Below the pieces are notes generated by a model. It searched no databases, had not been told where the DNA came from, and worked only from the letters and a program-made list of their open reading frames with translations. The translations under genes were made by a program, and so were the position numbers. From Arthrobacter mobilis (GTDB lineage Bacteria > Actinomycetota > Actinomycetes > Actinomycetales > Micrococcaceae), in NCBI RefSeq assembly GCF_012395835.1, contig NZ_JAAZSQ010000009.1, positions 431 to 64,430 on the forward strand: a DNA stretch of 64,000 bases. The letters are read 5' to 3'. Every line of letters begins with the position of its first letter. Position 1 is the first letter of the stretch. This document shows, one piece after another, positions 9,421 to 19,700 of the stretch.

Positions 9421-10104
9421 TCAGACGTGCTGCCCGAAGACGTGCCGGCGGATCCAGGCGTGCATGGCGATCGCCGCGGCCGCCGAGGCGTTGATGGACC
9501 GGGTGGAGCCGAACTGGGCGATGGACAGCGTGGCATCTGCGGCTGCGTGGACTTCCGGCGTCAGCCCCGGGCCCTCCTGGCCGAATACCAGCACGCAGTT
9601 TTCCGGCAGGTCGTAGGTCTCCAGCGGCACCGAATCCGGGAAGTTGTCGATTCCGATGATCCGCAGCCCCTCCCCGTGGGCCCAGGCCACGAAGTCCTCC
9701 ACCGTGGGGTGGTGGCGCACGTGCTGGTAGCGGTCGGTGACCATCGCGCCGCGCCGGTTCCACCGGCGCCGGCCGATGATGTGCACCTCGCTGGCCAGGA
9801 AGGCGTTGGCGCAGCGGACCACCGAGCCGATGTTCAGGTCATGCTGCCAGTTCTCGATGGCCACGTGGAAGCCGTGCCGGCGCCGGTCCAAGTCCGCCAC
9901 GATCGCCTCGTGCTTCCAGTAGCGGTACTGGTCGGTGACATTGCGCCGGTCCCCGTGCGCCAGCAGTTCCGGGTCCCAGTGGTCCCCTTCCGGGGCCGGC
10001 CCTTCCCAGGGGCCGACGCCGACCTCGGGCGCCGGGTGCTGCTGCTCTTGGGCGGGGACGACGGCGGTGCCCGCCGCCGTCCCTGCGCTGGCTGCCGGAG
10101 TCAT
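9421..10104 (-). CDS. SPOUT-class (TrmH/SpoU) RNA methyltransferase
   Basis: A 227-residue protein of the knotted SPOUT superfamily that methylates rRNA or tRNA ribose with S-adenosylmethionine. Motif 1 is IENWQHDLNIGSVVRCANAF, motif 2 is VLVFGQEGPGL and motif 3 GSTRSINASAAAAIAMHAW. The first 40 residues are a low-complexity, proline/alanine-rich extension. ATG at 10104 is preferred because GGTGGA lies 7-8 bases upstream; a GTG at 10116 would add four residues. The exact RNA target cannot be read from sequence. Confidence 0.88.
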   Translation of the reverse strand: MTPAASAGTAAGTAVVPAQEQQHPAPEVGVGPWEGPAPEGDHWDPELLAHGDRRNVTDQYRYWKHEAIVADLDRRRHGFHVAIENWQHDLNIGSVVRCANAFLASEVHIIGRRRWNRRGAMVTDRYQHVRHHPTVEDFVAWAHGEGLRIIGIDNFPDSVPLETYDLPENCVLVFGQEGPGLTPEVHAAADATLSIAQFGSTRSINASAAAAIAMHAWIRRHVFGQHV

Positions 10105-10137
10105 GTTCGTTTCCACCAGACAAGATTAAAGGGAAAG

Positions 10138-12837
10138 TCAGGCCAGGACACGGTAGCCGAACTCCGGGTGGAAGCCGTGCACCTCCCGCACGTCCAGGGC
10201 CGCCATGTACTCGAGGATCTCCCGGGTGATCACCTGTCCGGGGACCAGCACCGGAAAGCCCGGCGGGTACGGGGTGACGAAGGCGGCGGAGACCAGTTCC
10301 TCGCCGCCGTCCACCAGGCGCGCGGCTGCCTCCGGCAGCAGGTAGCGGCAGGAGCCTTCCCGGTAGGTGAGGAAATGGGCGGTGCGCAGGTCCCCGTCCG
10401 GGGTGTCCGGGCCGGAGCGGAACCGGTCCGCGAAGCGGCTGAAGTCCGGCAGCGGCGGCGGCGCGGTGGTCAGCGAGGCCACCCGGGCGGCCCGGGCCTG
10501 CAGTTCGGCCGGGCTCATGCCGGCCTGTTCCTCGTCGAAGGCCGCGGCCAGCTGGACCAGGACCTCGATCAGGTAGGCGACCGCGCTGCGGGTGGTGCCG
10601 ATATTGGTCATCAGCAGCACCGTGTTGCGGGAGGTCTTGTTGACCTGGATGCCGAACCGGTCCATCAGGCAGCTGGTGCGGAAGCTGTCCCCGTCCACCC
10701 CGGTCAGTCCGATGTGCAGGGTCAGCCGGCTGGGGTCCAGGACGAACTCGTCCGCGCGCCAGGCCCGGTCCAGCTCCGCCAGCCCGACGGCGCCGGCTCC
10801 GTGCGGCGGATCCTGCCGGCAGGCCGGAGGGATGAGGTCGCCGGGACCGAGGATCCGGAAGTACTTGCGCAGCAGCGGCTGGCGTTCCACGGCCGCGGCG
10901 ATGCTGCCGGCCAGGTCCACCTGCCGCTGCACCAGTTCGAAGCCTTCCAGCTCGACCTGCCGGCGGCCGGCGTCCAGCGAGGCGAGGATCTGGTAGTTGG
11001 GCGAGGTGGAGGTGTGCGTCATGTACGCCTCGCGGAAGGACTCGGCGTTGAGCCGGTTGAAGTCGCGGTCGTACACGTGGATCATCGAGCCTTGGCGCAG
11101 CGCGGTGAGCGTCTTGTGTGTGGACTGGGTGGCATAGACCCGCACCCGCGTGCGGGCCGGGTCCGGGACCAGCCGGGTGCGCAGCCACAGCTCGTCCTCG
11201 AGCGGCTCCCCGGTGGCGGCGTCGTGCAGCGCGGCGGCCTGCTCCGCATACCGGGCCGCTGCCTCCGGGCCGGCCAGGTCCTGCTCGAGCCGGCGGGCCG
11301 CGGCCATGGCGGTGCGCCGGCGCAGCACCGGGTGGAAGGCCCCGAACGCGAACCACGCCTCGTCCCAGAGGAAGACCAGGTCCGGCTTGATCGCCAGGCA
11401 CTCGGCCATCACCCGGTGCACGTCGTACACGATCCCGTCGAAGGTGCAGTTGGTCAGCGCGACCAGCTTTACCTCCTCCAGCCGGCCGGCCCGGCGGTAG
11501 TCCAGCAGCATCCGCTTGAGGTTCTCCAGCGGCACTGCCCCGTATACCGAGTACTCGTCCAGCGGGTACGCCTCCAGGTAGGCCACCCGGGCCCCGGCCA
11601 GCATCAGCGCATAGTGGTGTGATTTGTGACAGTTCCGGTCCACCAGGACCACGTCCCCGGGGGCCACAATGGACTGGATGGCGATCTTGTTCGCCGTCGA
11701 GGTCCCGTTGGTTACGAACCAGGTCCGCTGGGCGCCGAAGGCGCGGGCGGCCTTGACCTGGGCCGCCCGCAGCGACCCGTGCGGATCCAGCAGCGAGTCC
11801 AGCCCGCCCGCGGTGGTGGAGGTCTCGGCCAGGAACAGGTTCAGCCCGTAGAAGCCGCCCAGGTCCCCGATCCACTTGGAGGTGGTTACCGAGGTTCCGC
11901 GCGAGACCGGCATCGCGTGGAACACCCCGGCCGGACGCTGGCTGTGCCGGCGCACCGCGTCGAAGAACGGGGTTTCGTAGCGTTCGGCCACCCCGGCCAG
12001 GATGGACAGATGCAGCTCCTGCAGCGCCTGCCAGCGGAACACCCGGCGGAACCGGCTGGCCAGGGATCCGGCCACTTCCTCGATGGCGACGGCCGCGACC
12101 AGGTAGAGGTCCAGCTCCGGGCGCAGCGCGGCGATCCCCTCGGCCAGCCGCAGGGTGCGCGGCAGCGCCGCCAGCTGCTCCAGGTCCGCACCCGCGACCG
12201 TGCCCAGGTAGCCGGCCAGGCCGGGGTCCAGGCGGGCACGCGAACGGTTGGCGAAGCCGGGCCGGACCACGCAGGCCTGGATCTCCGGATTCAGCAGCAC
12301 CGCCATCAGGGCGTCCTCGACGCTGGGGACGACGTTGACGGTGTAGGTGAACTGGTCCGAAGCATGCCGCAGCCGGTGCATCGACTCCTGCAGCAGCGCG
12401 CGTTCGGCCGGGGACACGTCGTCGATGACCAGCACCTCGAAACTGTGCCGTTCCGGGGCTTCCGGGGCCTCTTCGCCGGGGTTCCCGCCCGGCACCGGTC
12501 CGAGCCGCCGGGCCGTTGCTTCGGCCAGCCCGAGGGCGGCACGGAAGTCCCCGTCCCGGAGGCAGCGCCGGATCCGCCCCACCTGCCCGGGACCGGGGAA
12601 GGCCCAGTAGGCCTCCAGCGGTTCGAGCCGGTCCAGCCGCCGCAGGCACTCGGCCAGTACCGCACTCCCCGGGTGTCCGGGAGCGGAGCCGGCCAGCTGC
12701 CGGGCCGCCTGGGCCAGGAATTCCCAGTCATCGGCCCGCTGCCGCCAGATGCCGCCGGGAAAGCCGGGACCCGGCAGCTCTGCGGCTGCCTCCGCGGACA
12801 GTCCGCAGGACTGTGCAGGCTCCACGGATGCGGTCAC
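10138..12837 (-). CDS. Orn/Lys/Arg-type PLP decarboxylase, large form
   Basis: An 899-residue fold-I decarboxylase. The N-terminal ~270 residues include a receiver-like wing domain ([17 protein letters not shown]). The PLP core shows [32 protein letters not shown] and STHKTLTAL, where Lys575 is the expected Schiff-base lysine. The C-terminal domain ([13 protein letters not shown]) closes the protein. It would decarboxylate a basic amino acid to a polyamine precursor or as an acid-stress reaction; the substrate is unknown. The GTG start at 12837 overlaps the permease stop as GTGA, so permease and enzyme are coupled. Confidence 0.9.
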   Translation of the reverse strand: MTASVEPAQSCGLSAEAAAELPGPGFPGGIWRQRADDWEFLAQAARQLAGSAPGHPGSAVLAECLRRLDRLEPLEAYWAFPGPGQVGRIRRCLRDGDFRAALGLAEATARRLGPVPGGNPGEEAPEAPERHSFEVLVIDDVSPAERALLQESMHRLRHASDQFTYTVNVVPSVEDALMAVLLNPEIQACVVRPGFANRSRARLDPGLAGYLGTVAGADLEQLAALPRTLRLAEGIAALRPELDLYLVAAVAIEEVAGSLASRFRRVFRWQALQELHLSILAGVAERYETPFFDAVRRHSQRPAGVFHAMPVSRGTSVTTSKWIGDLGGFYGLNLFLAETSTTAGGLDSLLDPHGSLRAAQVKAARAFGAQRTWFVTNGTSTANKIAIQSIVAPGDVVLVDRNCHKSHHYALMLAGARVAYLEAYPLDEYSVYGAVPLENLKRMLLDYRRAGRLEEVKLVALTNCTFDGIVYDVHRVMAECLAIKPDLVFLWDEAWFAFGAFHPVLRRRTAMAAARRLEQDLAGPEAAARYAEQAAALHDAATGEPLEDELWLRTRLVPDPARTRVRVYATQSTHKTLTALRQGSMIHVYDRDFNRLNAESFREAYMTHTSTSPNYQILASLDAGRRQVELEGFELVQRQVDLAGSIAAAVERQPLLRKYFRILGPGDLIPPACRQDPPHGAGAVGLAELDRAWRADEFVLDPSRLTLHIGLTGVDGDSFRTSCLMDRFGIQVNKTSRNTVLLMTNIGTTRSAVAYLIEVLVQLAAAFDEEQAGMSPAELQARAARVASLTTAPPPLPDFSRFADRFRSGPDTPDGDLRTAHFLTYREGSCRYLLPEAAARLVDGGEELVSAAFVTPYPPGFPVLVPGQVITREILEYMAALDVREVHGFHPEFGYRVLA

Positions 12838-14324
12838 CGGCCACCTGCCATGCTGTCCTCGGTGCCCTTGCCCGCGCTGCCGCCGGCGGTGCCGGCCTCC
12901 GCGGCGTCCGGCACGGTGTCCGGTGCCTCTTCCTCCAGCCGGGCCCGCTGCCGGCCGTGGCCCTTGACCCAGAGCCGGTAGGCGGCCACCAGCAGGCCGA
13001 TCCAGACCACCCCGACAACCAGGGCCGCCCGGGTGTCCTCGAAGAAGCCGAGCACCGCCAGGACCAGGCCCATGAAGGCCAGCGCCGCATAGCTGGCGAA
13101 CGGCCACCACGGCACCGGGAAGGCCGAGGCCCCGCCCTCGCGGGCCAGCTCGCGCTTCATGGCGATGTGCGCCAGCAGGATCATGATCCAGACCCAGACG
13201 GTGGCGAAGGTCGCGATCGAGGCGATGATCAGGAAGATCTGCTCGGGCAGCAGGGCGTTCAGCACCACGCCCGCCAGCAGCGTGCAGCCCATGATGGCGG
13301 CGGTCAGCAGCGGGACGCCGTTGCGCGAGACCTTGGCGAAGGCCTGCGGGGCGTGCCCCTGCCGGGCCAGGCCGAAGAGCATCCGGCCGGCGCTGAAGAT
13401 GTCGGAGTTGATCGCCGAGATGGCGGCGGTAATGACCACCGCGTTCAGGATCGAGGGGGCCGCGGGGATGCCCAGGCCGGCGAAGATCTGCACGAACGGG
13501 CTGCCCTCGGACCCGATCTTCTCCCACGGGAACAGCGACATGATCACGCCCAGGGCGAGCACGTAGAAGAGCAGGATGCGCACCGGCACCGTGTTGATCG
13601 CCTTGGGGATGCTGCGCCCGGGATCGCGCGCCTCGCCGGCGGTGATGCCGATGGTCTCGATGCCGCCGAAGGCGAAGACCACCACGGCCAGCGAGGCGAT
13701 GAGCCCGCCGATGCCGTGGGGCATGAATCCGCCGTGCTCCACGAGGTTCTGCGGTCCCACGGCGGCCTCGGCCTGCAGGTGGAACCCGAAGACCATCAGG
13801 GCAATTCCGCCCACGATCATCGCCACAATGGCCAGCACCTTGACCAGGGACAACCAGAATTCCAGCTCGCCGAACACCTTCACATGCAGCGTGTTCAGCC
13901 CGGCGATGACGAAGATGATCGCCAGCACCCAGATCCAGCGCGGCACATCCGGGAACCAGAAGCCCATGTAGACGCCGAACGCGGTGACATCCGCCAGCGC
14001 CACGATCACCATCTCGAAGGCGAAGGTCCAGCCGGTGATGAAGCCGGCCAGCGGGCCCAGGTAGCGGCTGGCGTACTGGCCGAACGAGCCCGGCACCGGA
14101 TGCCGCACGGCCATCTCGCCGAGCGAGCGCATCACCACGAAGACGGCCGCGCCGGCAATCATGTAGGCCAGCAGCACCGCCGGGCCGGCCTTTTCGATGG
14201 CCGCCGCGGACCCGTAGAACAGGCCGGTGCCGATGGCCGAGCCAAGGGCGATGAAGTGGATATGCCGGGCGGTCAGGCCGCGCGACAGCGCGCCGCCAGC
14301 CCGGTGGTGGTTCATGGTTGTCAT
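12834..14324 (-). CDS. APC-family amino acid permease
   Basis: A 496-residue, about 12-helix cytoplasmic-membrane transporter of the amino acid/polyamine/organocation superfamily. The conserved first helix [19 protein letters not shown] and [17 protein letters not shown] and [19 protein letters not shown] are typical of the AAT (GabP/ProY/aromatic) branch. Its stop overlaps the start of the decarboxylase gene (GTGA), so it probably imports that enzyme's substrate or exchanges substrate and product. Its position between the decarboxylase and hutG also leaves histidine as a possible substrate. A charged tail of ~40 residues ends the protein. Confidence 0.92.
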   Translation of the reverse strand: MTTMNHHRAGGALSRGLTARHIHFIALGSAIGTGLFYGSAAAIEKAGPAVLLAYMIAGAAVFVVMRSLGEMAVRHPVPGSFGQYASRYLGPLAGFITGWTFAFEMVIVALADVTAFGVYMGFWFPDVPRWIWVLAIIFVIAGLNTLHVKVFGELEFWLSLVKVLAIVAMIVGGIALMVFGFHLQAEAAVGPQNLVEHGGFMPHGIGGLIASLAVVVFAFGGIETIGITAGEARDPGRSIPKAINTVPVRILLFYVLALGVIMSLFPWEKIGSEGSPFVQIFAGLGIPAAPSILNAVVITAAISAINSDIFSAGRMLFGLARQGHAPQAFAKVSRNGVPLLTAAIMGCTLLAGVVLNALLPEQIFLIIASIATFATVWVWIMILLAHIAMKRELAREGGASAFPVPWWPFASYAALAFMGLVLAVLGFFEDTRAALVVGVVWIGLLVAAYRLWVKGHGRQRARLEEEAPDTVPDAAEAGTAGGSAGKGTEDSMAGGR

Positions 14325-14359
14325 TTCCAGTTTTGCTTTCTGCGTAGGGGGGCGGCCGC

Positions 14360-15355
14360 TCAGGCCGAGTGCGCAATGGTGGTCAGCAGGCGCGCGGCGC
14401 AGCGCGCGGTGGCGCCGTCGACGTCGTACGCCGGGTTAAGTTCGACGACGTCGGCCAGCGCGAGCTTCCCGCTCGCCGCCGCCTGCCGGCAGGCGGCGGC
14501 GATGGCCGGGAACGGCACGCCGAAGGCGGCCGGGGCGCTCACGCCCGGGGCCGTCGCCGCCGGCAGCACGTCCAGGTCCACGGTCAGGTAGAGCAGGTCC
14601 ACCGAATCGATGAACCCGGCCACGAAGCGCTCCACGGCGGCGCCGTCCTGGCACTGCTCGTCGGTGAGGAAGTCGACGCCGAGCCGGGCGGCCGTCTCGA
14701 ACAGCGCGCGGGTGTTGTTCGGCTCGCTGATGCCGGCGACGGCGTAGCGGAACCCGCGCCCGGCGGCCGCCTCCGCCTCGGCGATCTGCAGGAACGGCGT
14801 CCCGGAGCTGGGGCGGGCATCCCGGCGCAGGTCGAAGTGCGCATCCAGGTTCAGGATGCCCAGCCGCCTGCCCTCCAAAAGCCCGGACCCGGCCAGGCCC
14901 AGGTAGCTGGCATAGGCGGTTTCATGGCCGCCGCCGAGCACCAGCACCAGCCGGCTCGCCGGCAGCAGGGCGGCGATCTTCTCCCCCAGCGCCTCCTGGC
15001 CGGCCTCGAGGCCGAAGCCGTTGACCGCCACGTCCCCGGCGTCGTGGACGGCAAAGCCGGCGTGCAGCGCCAGCGGGGCCAGCGCCTGGCGGATCGCCGC
15101 CGGGGCATGCCGGGCGCCGGGGCGGCCCTGGTTGCGCCGGACCCCCTCGTCGCTGCGGAAGCCCGCGATCGAGACCAGGTCCGCCGGCACCGGGTCGTCA
15201 AAGGCCCGGCCGGCGGCCGGATGCGGCCCGGCCGCCGGGACGGCGTTGTGCCAGCGGCGGTGCTCAGGCGACGGGCCGTCGTTGCGTCCGGTCCAGGCCG
15301 GGTGCGCGGGAGCTGGCGGGGCGAGCTGCGGGGACATGGATGAGTGCATCTGCAT
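14360..15355 (-). CDS. hutG: Formimidoylglutamase
   Basis: A 331-residue member of the arginase/ureohydrolase superfamily that cleaves N-formimidoyl-L-glutamate to glutamate and formamide, the last step of one histidine-degradation route. Manganese-site motifs are present: [25 protein letters not shown] and [10 protein letters not shown]. The HutG assignment rests on the fold plus position beside hutUH. The start at 15355 is uncertain; ATGs at 15349 and 15337 are also in frame and only a weak AGAAAAG precedes 15355. Divergent from the IclR regulator, with an operator-like palindrome at 15441-15457. Followed by the APC permease after 35 bases. Confidence 0.9.
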   Translation of the reverse strand: MQMHSSMSPQLAPPAPAHPAWTGRNDGPSPEHRRWHNAVPAAGPHPAAGRAFDDPVPADLVSIAGFRSDEGVRRNQGRPGARHAPAAIRQALAPLALHAGFAVHDAGDVAVNGFGLEAGQEALGEKIAALLPASRLVLVLGGGHETAYASYLGLAGSGLLEGRRLGILNLDAHFDLRRDARPSSGTPFLQIAEAEAAAGRGFRYAVAGISEPNNTRALFETAARLGVDFLTDEQCQDGAAVERFVAGFIDSVDLLYLTVDLDVLPAATAPGVSAPAAFGVPFPAIAAACRQAAASGKLALADVVELNPAYDVDGATARCAARLLTTIAHSA

Positions 15356-15440
15356 GGGAACTTTTCTGTGACGTGAATTACCTGCCCCAGCAACACAACC
15401 GCATCGGCGCCTTGCCGGTGTGCCAGAATTTGGGGAAAGG

Positions 15441-15457
15441 GTCTGGGATCCCGGACA
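15441..15457. promoter_or_regulatory. Operator-like palindrome, hutG-hutR intergenic
   Basis: GTCTGGGATCCCGGACA lies in the divergent gap between hutG and the IclR regulator. It matches 16 of 17 bases with 16263-16279 upstream of hutU, and is an imperfect inverted repeat. I infer a binding site for the adjacent IclR-type regulator; from memory it resembles the HutR motif TCTGwwATwCCAGA reported for a Corynebacterium. Confidence 0.7.
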
Positions 15458-15484
15458 AAGCCGACTCCCCGAGGGAGGGAACCG

Positions 15485-16252
15485 ATGCCCGCCTCCAAGG
15501 TGCCTGCAGCCGAGAGCACGCTGCGGATCCTGCGCTTTATGGCCTCGCGCCGCGGCCCGGTCTCGGCCACGGCCATCGCCACCGCCCTCGGGCTGCCGCG
15601 GTCCAGCGTCTACCACCTGCTGGCGGTGATGCAGGAGAACGGCTTTGTGCTGCACCTGCCGCAGGAGCGGGTCTACGGACTGGGCATTGCCGCGTTCGAG
15701 CTCAGCTCCGCCTACAGCCGGCAGGAGCCGCTGGCCCGGCTGGGCCGGCCGCTGCTGGCCGGGCTGGTGGACCGGGTGGGCGAGAGCGCGCATCTGGCCG
15801 TGCTGCACGGGCGCGACGTGCTCTACCTGGTGGAGGAACGGGCCAAGAACCGCCCGTCGCTGGTCACCGACGTCGGGGTGCGGCTGCCGGCGCACCTGAC
15901 CGCCAGCGGCCGGGCCATCCTGGCCGCGCTGCCGGCCTCGCAGCTGCGCGCGCTCTTCCCGGACAAGTCGGCATTCATCGTCAGGCAGCCGGACCCGGCC
16001 ATCACCGGCTACGCGCAGCTGAAGTCCCATCTGGAGCAGGTCCGCCAGCGCGGCTACGCCACCGAGGAAGGGGACGTCACGGCCGGGTTCGGCTCGCTCG
16101 CGGTGGCGGCACTGGACCACGTCGGCTGGCCGGCGGCCTCGGTCGCAGTCACCTTCCTGAGCCACCGCGTCGGGGCCGAACAGCGCGAGGCGCTGCTGGC
16201 CGAACTGCGCTCGGTGGCCGCGGAGGTCTCGCACCGCATCTACGGCACCTGA
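15485..16252 (+). CDS. hutR: IclR-family transcriptional regulator of hut genes
   Basis: A 255-residue IclR-type regulator: N-terminal winged helix (about 10-70, with SATAIATALGLPRSSVYHLL as the recognition region) and a C-terminal ligand-binding domain (LPAHLTASGRAILAALP, GYATEEGDVTAGFGSLAVAA). Position between divergent hutG and downstream hutUH, and near-identical palindromes on both sides of the gene, support a role as the histidine-utilisation regulator (HutR type). The ATG has GAGGGAGGG upstream. Whether it activates or represses cannot be told from sequence. Confidence 0.9.
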   Translation: MPASKVPAAESTLRILRFMASRRGPVSATAIATALGLPRSSVYHLLAVMQENGFVLHLPQERVYGLGIAAFELSSAYSRQEPLARLGRPLLAGLVDRVGESAHLAVLHGRDVLYLVEERAKNRPSLVTDVGVRLPAHLTASGRAILAALPASQLRALFPDKSAFIVRQPDPAITGYAQLKSHLEQVRQRGYATEEGDVTAGFGSLAVAALDHVGWPAASVAVTFLSHRVGAEQREALLAELRSVAAEVSHRIYGT

Positions 16253-16261
16253 CAGGTAGGT

Positions 16262-16279
16262 TGTCTGGGATTCCGGACA
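16262..16279. promoter_or_regulatory. Operator-like palindrome upstream of hutU
   Basis: TGTCTGGGATTCCGGACA is an inverted repeat (TGTCTGG and CCGGACA around a 4-base centre, one G-T mismatch). It repeats the site at 15441-15457 and lies about 120 bases upstream of the hutU start, directly after the regulator gene stop codon. Probable HutR-type operator for hutUH. Confidence 0.72.
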
Positions 16280-16399
16280 GAACCGCACCAAAGGGCGGTG
16301 CGCCGGGGGTGCGGCGGCTGTTTCATAGATGCAGAGGTTGTGAGCCGTGCCACGCACGGACCCCGCGACAGTCCACGACGGAAAAGTAAGGAACGCGAA

Positions 16400-18094
16400 A
16401 TGGTCGAGAACTTCACCCAGCACGACCCGTCCCGCAGCATCCGGGCGCCGCGCGGCACCAGGCTGCGTGCCAGGAGCTGGCAGACCGAGGCCCCGCTGCG
16501 CATGCTGATGAACAACCTGGATCCGGAGGTCGCCGAGCGGCCCGAGGACCTGGTGGTGTACGGCGGCACCGGCCGCGCGGCCCGCTCCTGGGAGGCCTAC
16601 GACGCGATCGTGCGCACCCTGGAGACCTTGGAGGAGGACGAGACGCTGCTGGTCCAGTCCGGCAAGCCGGTCGGAGTCTTCCGCACCAACAAGTGGGCCC
16701 CGCGCGTGCTGATCGCCAACTCCAACCTGGTCGGGGACTGGGCGACCTGGCCGGAGTTCCGCAGGCTCGAGGCCGAGGGCCTGATGATGTACGGGCAGAT
16801 GACCGCCGGGTCCTGGATCTACATCGGCACCCAGGGCATCCTGCAGGGCACCTACGAGACCTTCGCCGCCGTCGCCGCCAAGCGCTTTGACGGCTCCCTG
16901 GCCGGCACGCTGACCCTGACCGGCGGCTGCGGCGGCATGGGCGGGGCCCAGCCGCTGGCCGTGACCCTGAACGGCGGCGCCTGCCTGATTGTCGACGTCG
17001 ACGAGTCCCGGCTGCGCCGGCGCGCCTCCAAGCGCTACCTGGACACGGTCGAGACCGACCTGGACGCCGCCCTCGCCAAGGTGCTCGCGGCCAAGGCCGA
17101 AAAGCGCCCGCTGTCGGTGGGCGTGGTGGGCAATGCCGCCGAAGTCTTCCCGGAGATCCTGCGCCGGCACCAGGCCGGGGAGCTGACCGTCGACGTTGTC
17201 ACCGACCAGACCTCCGCCCACGACCCGCTGAGCTACCTGCCCGAGGGCGTCGCGTTCGAGCACTGGCGCGCCGAGGCCGAGGCGGACCCGGTGGGCTTCA
17301 CCAAGAAGGCCCAGGCCTCCATGGCCCGCCACGTGCAGGCGATGGTCGAGTTCCAGGACGCCGGCGCCGAGGTCTTCGACTACGGCAACTCGATCCGCGA
17401 CGAGGCCCGCAAGGGCGGCTGCGAGCGCGCCTTCGAGTTCCCCGGCTTCGTCCCGGCCTACATCCGCCCGCTCTTCTGCGAGGGCCTGGGCCCGTTCCGC
17501 TGGGTGGCCCTGTCCGGGGACCCGGAGGACATCCGCGTCACCGACGAGGCGATCAAGGAACTCTTCCCCCAGAACGAGCACCTGCACCGCTGGATCGACG
17601 CCGCCCAGGAACACGTCGAGTTCGAGGGCCTGCCGGCGCGGATCTGCTGGCTCGGCTACGGCGAACGCCACCAGGCAGGCCTGCTGTTCAACCAGCTGGT
17701 GGCCGAGGGCAAGGTCTCCGCGCCGATCGTGATCGGCCGCGACCACCTGGACTCCGGCTCGGTGGCCTCCCCGTACCGCGAGACCGAGGCCATGGCCGAC
17801 GGCTCCGACGCGATCGCGGACTGGCCGCTGCTGAACGCGCTGACCGCCGCCTCCTCCGGGGCGACCTGGGTCTCCATCCACCACGGCGGCGGCGTGGGCA
17901 TTGGCCGCTCCATCCACGCCGGCCAGGTCTCGGTCGCCGACGGCACCGAACTGGCAGCGGCCAAGCTCACCGCCCTGCTCACCAACGACCCGGGCATGGG
18001 CGTGATCCGCCACGCGGACGCCGGCTACCCCCGGGCCCTCGAAGTGGCCGCCGAACGCGGCGTCCGCATCCCGATGAACGAAGGACAGAAGTAA
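16400..18094 (+). CDS. hutU: Urocanate hydratase
   Basis: A 564-residue NAD-dependent lyase converting urocanate to imidazolonepropionate, the second step of histidine degradation. Family segments include [30 protein letters not shown], the NAD-binding [27 protein letters not shown] and YGNSIRDEA, and [15 protein letters not shown]. The ATG at 16400 has AAGGA and matches the homologous N-terminus; an upstream in-frame ATG at 16298 would add an unlikely 34 residues. hutH starts immediately after its stop codon, so the two are cotranslated. Confidence 0.97.
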   Translation: MVENFTQHDPSRSIRAPRGTRLRARSWQTEAPLRMLMNNLDPEVAERPEDLVVYGGTGRAARSWEAYDAIVRTLETLEEDETLLVQSGKPVGVFRTNKWAPRVLIANSNLVGDWATWPEFRRLEAEGLMMYGQMTAGSWIYIGTQGILQGTYETFAAVAAKRFDGSLAGTLTLTGGCGGMGGAQPLAVTLNGGACLIVDVDESRLRRRASKRYLDTVETDLDAALAKVLAAKAEKRPLSVGVVGNAAEVFPEILRRHQAGELTVDVVTDQTSAHDPLSYLPEGVAFEHWRAEAEADPVGFTKKAQASMARHVQAMVEFQDAGAEVFDYGNSIRDEARKGGCERAFEFPGFVPAYIRPLFCEGLGPFRWVALSGDPEDIRVTDEAIKELFPQNEHLHRWIDAAQEHVEFEGLPARICWLGYGERHQAGLLFNQLVAEGKVSAPIVIGRDHLDSGSVASPYRETEAMADGSDAIADWPLLNALTAASSGATWVSIHHGGGVGIGRSIHAGQVSVADGTELAAAKLTALLTNDPGMGVIRHADAGYPRALEVAAERGVRIPMNEGQK

Positions 18095-19648
18095 ATGACG
18101 ACGGCGCAGCTTGCCACAGTGGTCCTGGGCACCTCCGGCGCCACGGCCGACGATGTCATCGCCGTGGCGCGCCACGGCGCCCGCGTGGAGCTCTCGGCCG
18201 AGGCCCGCGAGGAGGTGGCCCGGGTCCGGGCCCACGTGGACGCCCTGGCCGGTTCAGCAACGCCGGTCTACGGCATCTCCACCGGCTTCGGTGCACTGGC
18301 CACCAGGCACGTGCCCGCCGACTACCGCACGCAGCTGCAGAAGTCCCTGATCCGCTCGCATGCCGCCGGCATGGGCCCGGCGGTGGAGCGCGAAGTGGTC
18401 CGCGCGCTGATGTTCCTGCGGGCCAAGACCCTGGCCTCGGGCCGCACCGGGATCCGTCCCGAGGTGCTGGAGACCATGCTCGCCCTGCTCAACGCCGGCA
18501 TCACCCCGGTGGTGCACGAATACGGCTCGCTGGGCTGCTCCGGGGACCTGGCCCCGCTCTCGCACTGTGCCCTGGTGCTCATGGGCGAGGGCCGGGCCAC
18601 CGGCCCGGACGGGGCCGAACGCCCGGTGCCCGAGCTGCTGGCCGAGGCCGGGATCGAACCGGTGGTGCTGGCGGAAAAGGAAGGTCTTGCCCTGGTCAAC
18701 GGCACCGACGGCATGCTCGGCCAGCTGGTCATGGCCATCGCCGACCTGCGCGAGCTGCTCACGGCCGCGGACATCACCGCGGCCATGAGCGTGGAGGCGC
18801 TGCTGGGCACCGACCAGGTCTTCCGGCCCGAGCTGCACGCGCCGCTGCGCCCGCACCCGGGCCAGGCCGCCAGCGCGGACACCATGCTGCGCGTGCTGGC
18901 GCACTCCCCGATTGTGGCCTCGCACCGCGAAGGCGACACCCGGGTCCAGGATGCCTACTCGCTGCGCTGTGCCCCGCAGGTGGCCGGCGCCGCCCGGGAC
19001 ACCGTGGAGTACGCGGCCACCGTCGCCGGCCGCGAGCTGGCCGCCGCCATCGACAACCCGGTGGTGCTGCCCGACGGCACGGTGACCTCCAACGGCAACT
19101 TCCACGGTGCCCCGGTGGCCTACGTGCTGGACTTCCTGGCCATCGTGGCCGCGGACGTGGCCTCCATTGCCGAGCGCCGCACGGATCGGCTGCTGGATCC
19201 GGCCCGCTCGCACGGGCTGCCGCCGTTCCTGGCCGACGATCCGGGCGTGGACTCCGGCCTGATGATCGCCCAGTACACCCAGGCCGGGCTGGTCTCGGAG
19301 AACAAGCGCCTGGCCGTCCCCGCCAGCGTGGACTCGATCCCGAGCTCGGCCATGCAGGAGGACCACGTCTCGATGGGCTGGCACGCGGCCCGCAAGCTGC
19401 GCACCGCCGTCGGCAACCTGCGCCGGGTGCTGGCCGTCGAGTACGTCGCCGCCGCCCGCGGCATCGAACTGCGCGCCCCGCTGCAGCCGGGGCCGGCCAC
19501 CGGTGCCGCCCTGGCGGCGCTGCGCACGCGGGTGGCCGGGGCCGGACCGGACCGCTTCCTGGCTCCGGAACTGGCCGCCGCGGAGGAGCTCATCGCCGAC
19601 GGCACGCTGCGCACCGCCGTCGAAGGCGCCACCGGCCCGCTGGGCTAG
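18095..19648 (+). CDS. hutH: Histidine ammonia-lyase
   Basis: A 517-residue lyase that deaminates histidine to urocanate. The MIO cofactor tripeptide is Cys148-Ser149-Gly150 (GSLGCSGDLAPLSH) in place of the usual Ala-Ser-Gly; Cys is allowed in the family signature as I recall it. Other marks are YGISTGFGALA, LVNGTDGM, RVQDAYSLRCAPQV and the C-terminal QEDHVSMGW. The ATG directly abuts the hutU stop. The window has hutU, hutH and hutG but no hutI. A hairpin follows the stop codon. Confidence 0.96.
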   Translation: MTTAQLATVVLGTSGATADDVIAVARHGARVELSAEAREEVARVRAHVDALAGSATPVYGISTGFGALATRHVPADYRTQLQKSLIRSHAAGMGPAVEREVVRALMFLRAKTLASGRTGIRPEVLETMLALLNAGITPVVHEYGSLGCSGDLAPLSHCALVLMGEGRATGPDGAERPVPELLAEAGIEPVVLAEKEGLALVNGTDGMLGQLVMAIADLRELLTAADITAAMSVEALLGTDQVFRPELHAPLRPHPGQAASADTMLRVLAHSPIVASHREGDTRVQDAYSLRCAPQVAGAARDTVEYAATVAGRELAAAIDNPVVLPDGTVTSNGNFHGAPVAYVLDFLAIVAADVASIAERRTDRLLDPARSHGLPPFLADDPGVDSGLMIAQYTQAGLVSENKRLAVPASVDSIPSSAMQEDHVSMGWHAARKLRTAVGNLRRVLAVEYVAAARGIELRAPLQPGPATGAALAALRTRVAGAGPDRFLAPELAAAEELIADGTLRTAVEGATGPLG

Positions 19649-19659
19649 GCACCGGGAGT

Positions 19660-19700
19660 CCTCCGCCGGCCCGCGTCCAGTTCAGACGGGCCGGCGGAGG
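19660..19700. terminator. Terminator between hutH and the convergent hydrolase
   Basis: A perfect 14-bp inverted repeat (19660-19673 and 19687-19700, 13-base loop) starts just after the hutH stop and runs into the last codons of the convergent gene, so it could serve both directions. Confidence 0.7.

Noticed and set aside
8830-11622. Long plus-strand frame through the peroxiredoxin, methyltransferase and decarboxylase genes
   Set aside because: No family features; it lies antisense to three well-supported genes.
14360-18235. Very long minus-strand open frame (over 1,200 codons)
   Set aside because: It is one frame running antisense through hutR and hutU and joining hutG; the real products are hutG on this strand and hutR/hutU on the other, which match known families. 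GC-rich DNA opens such shadow frames.
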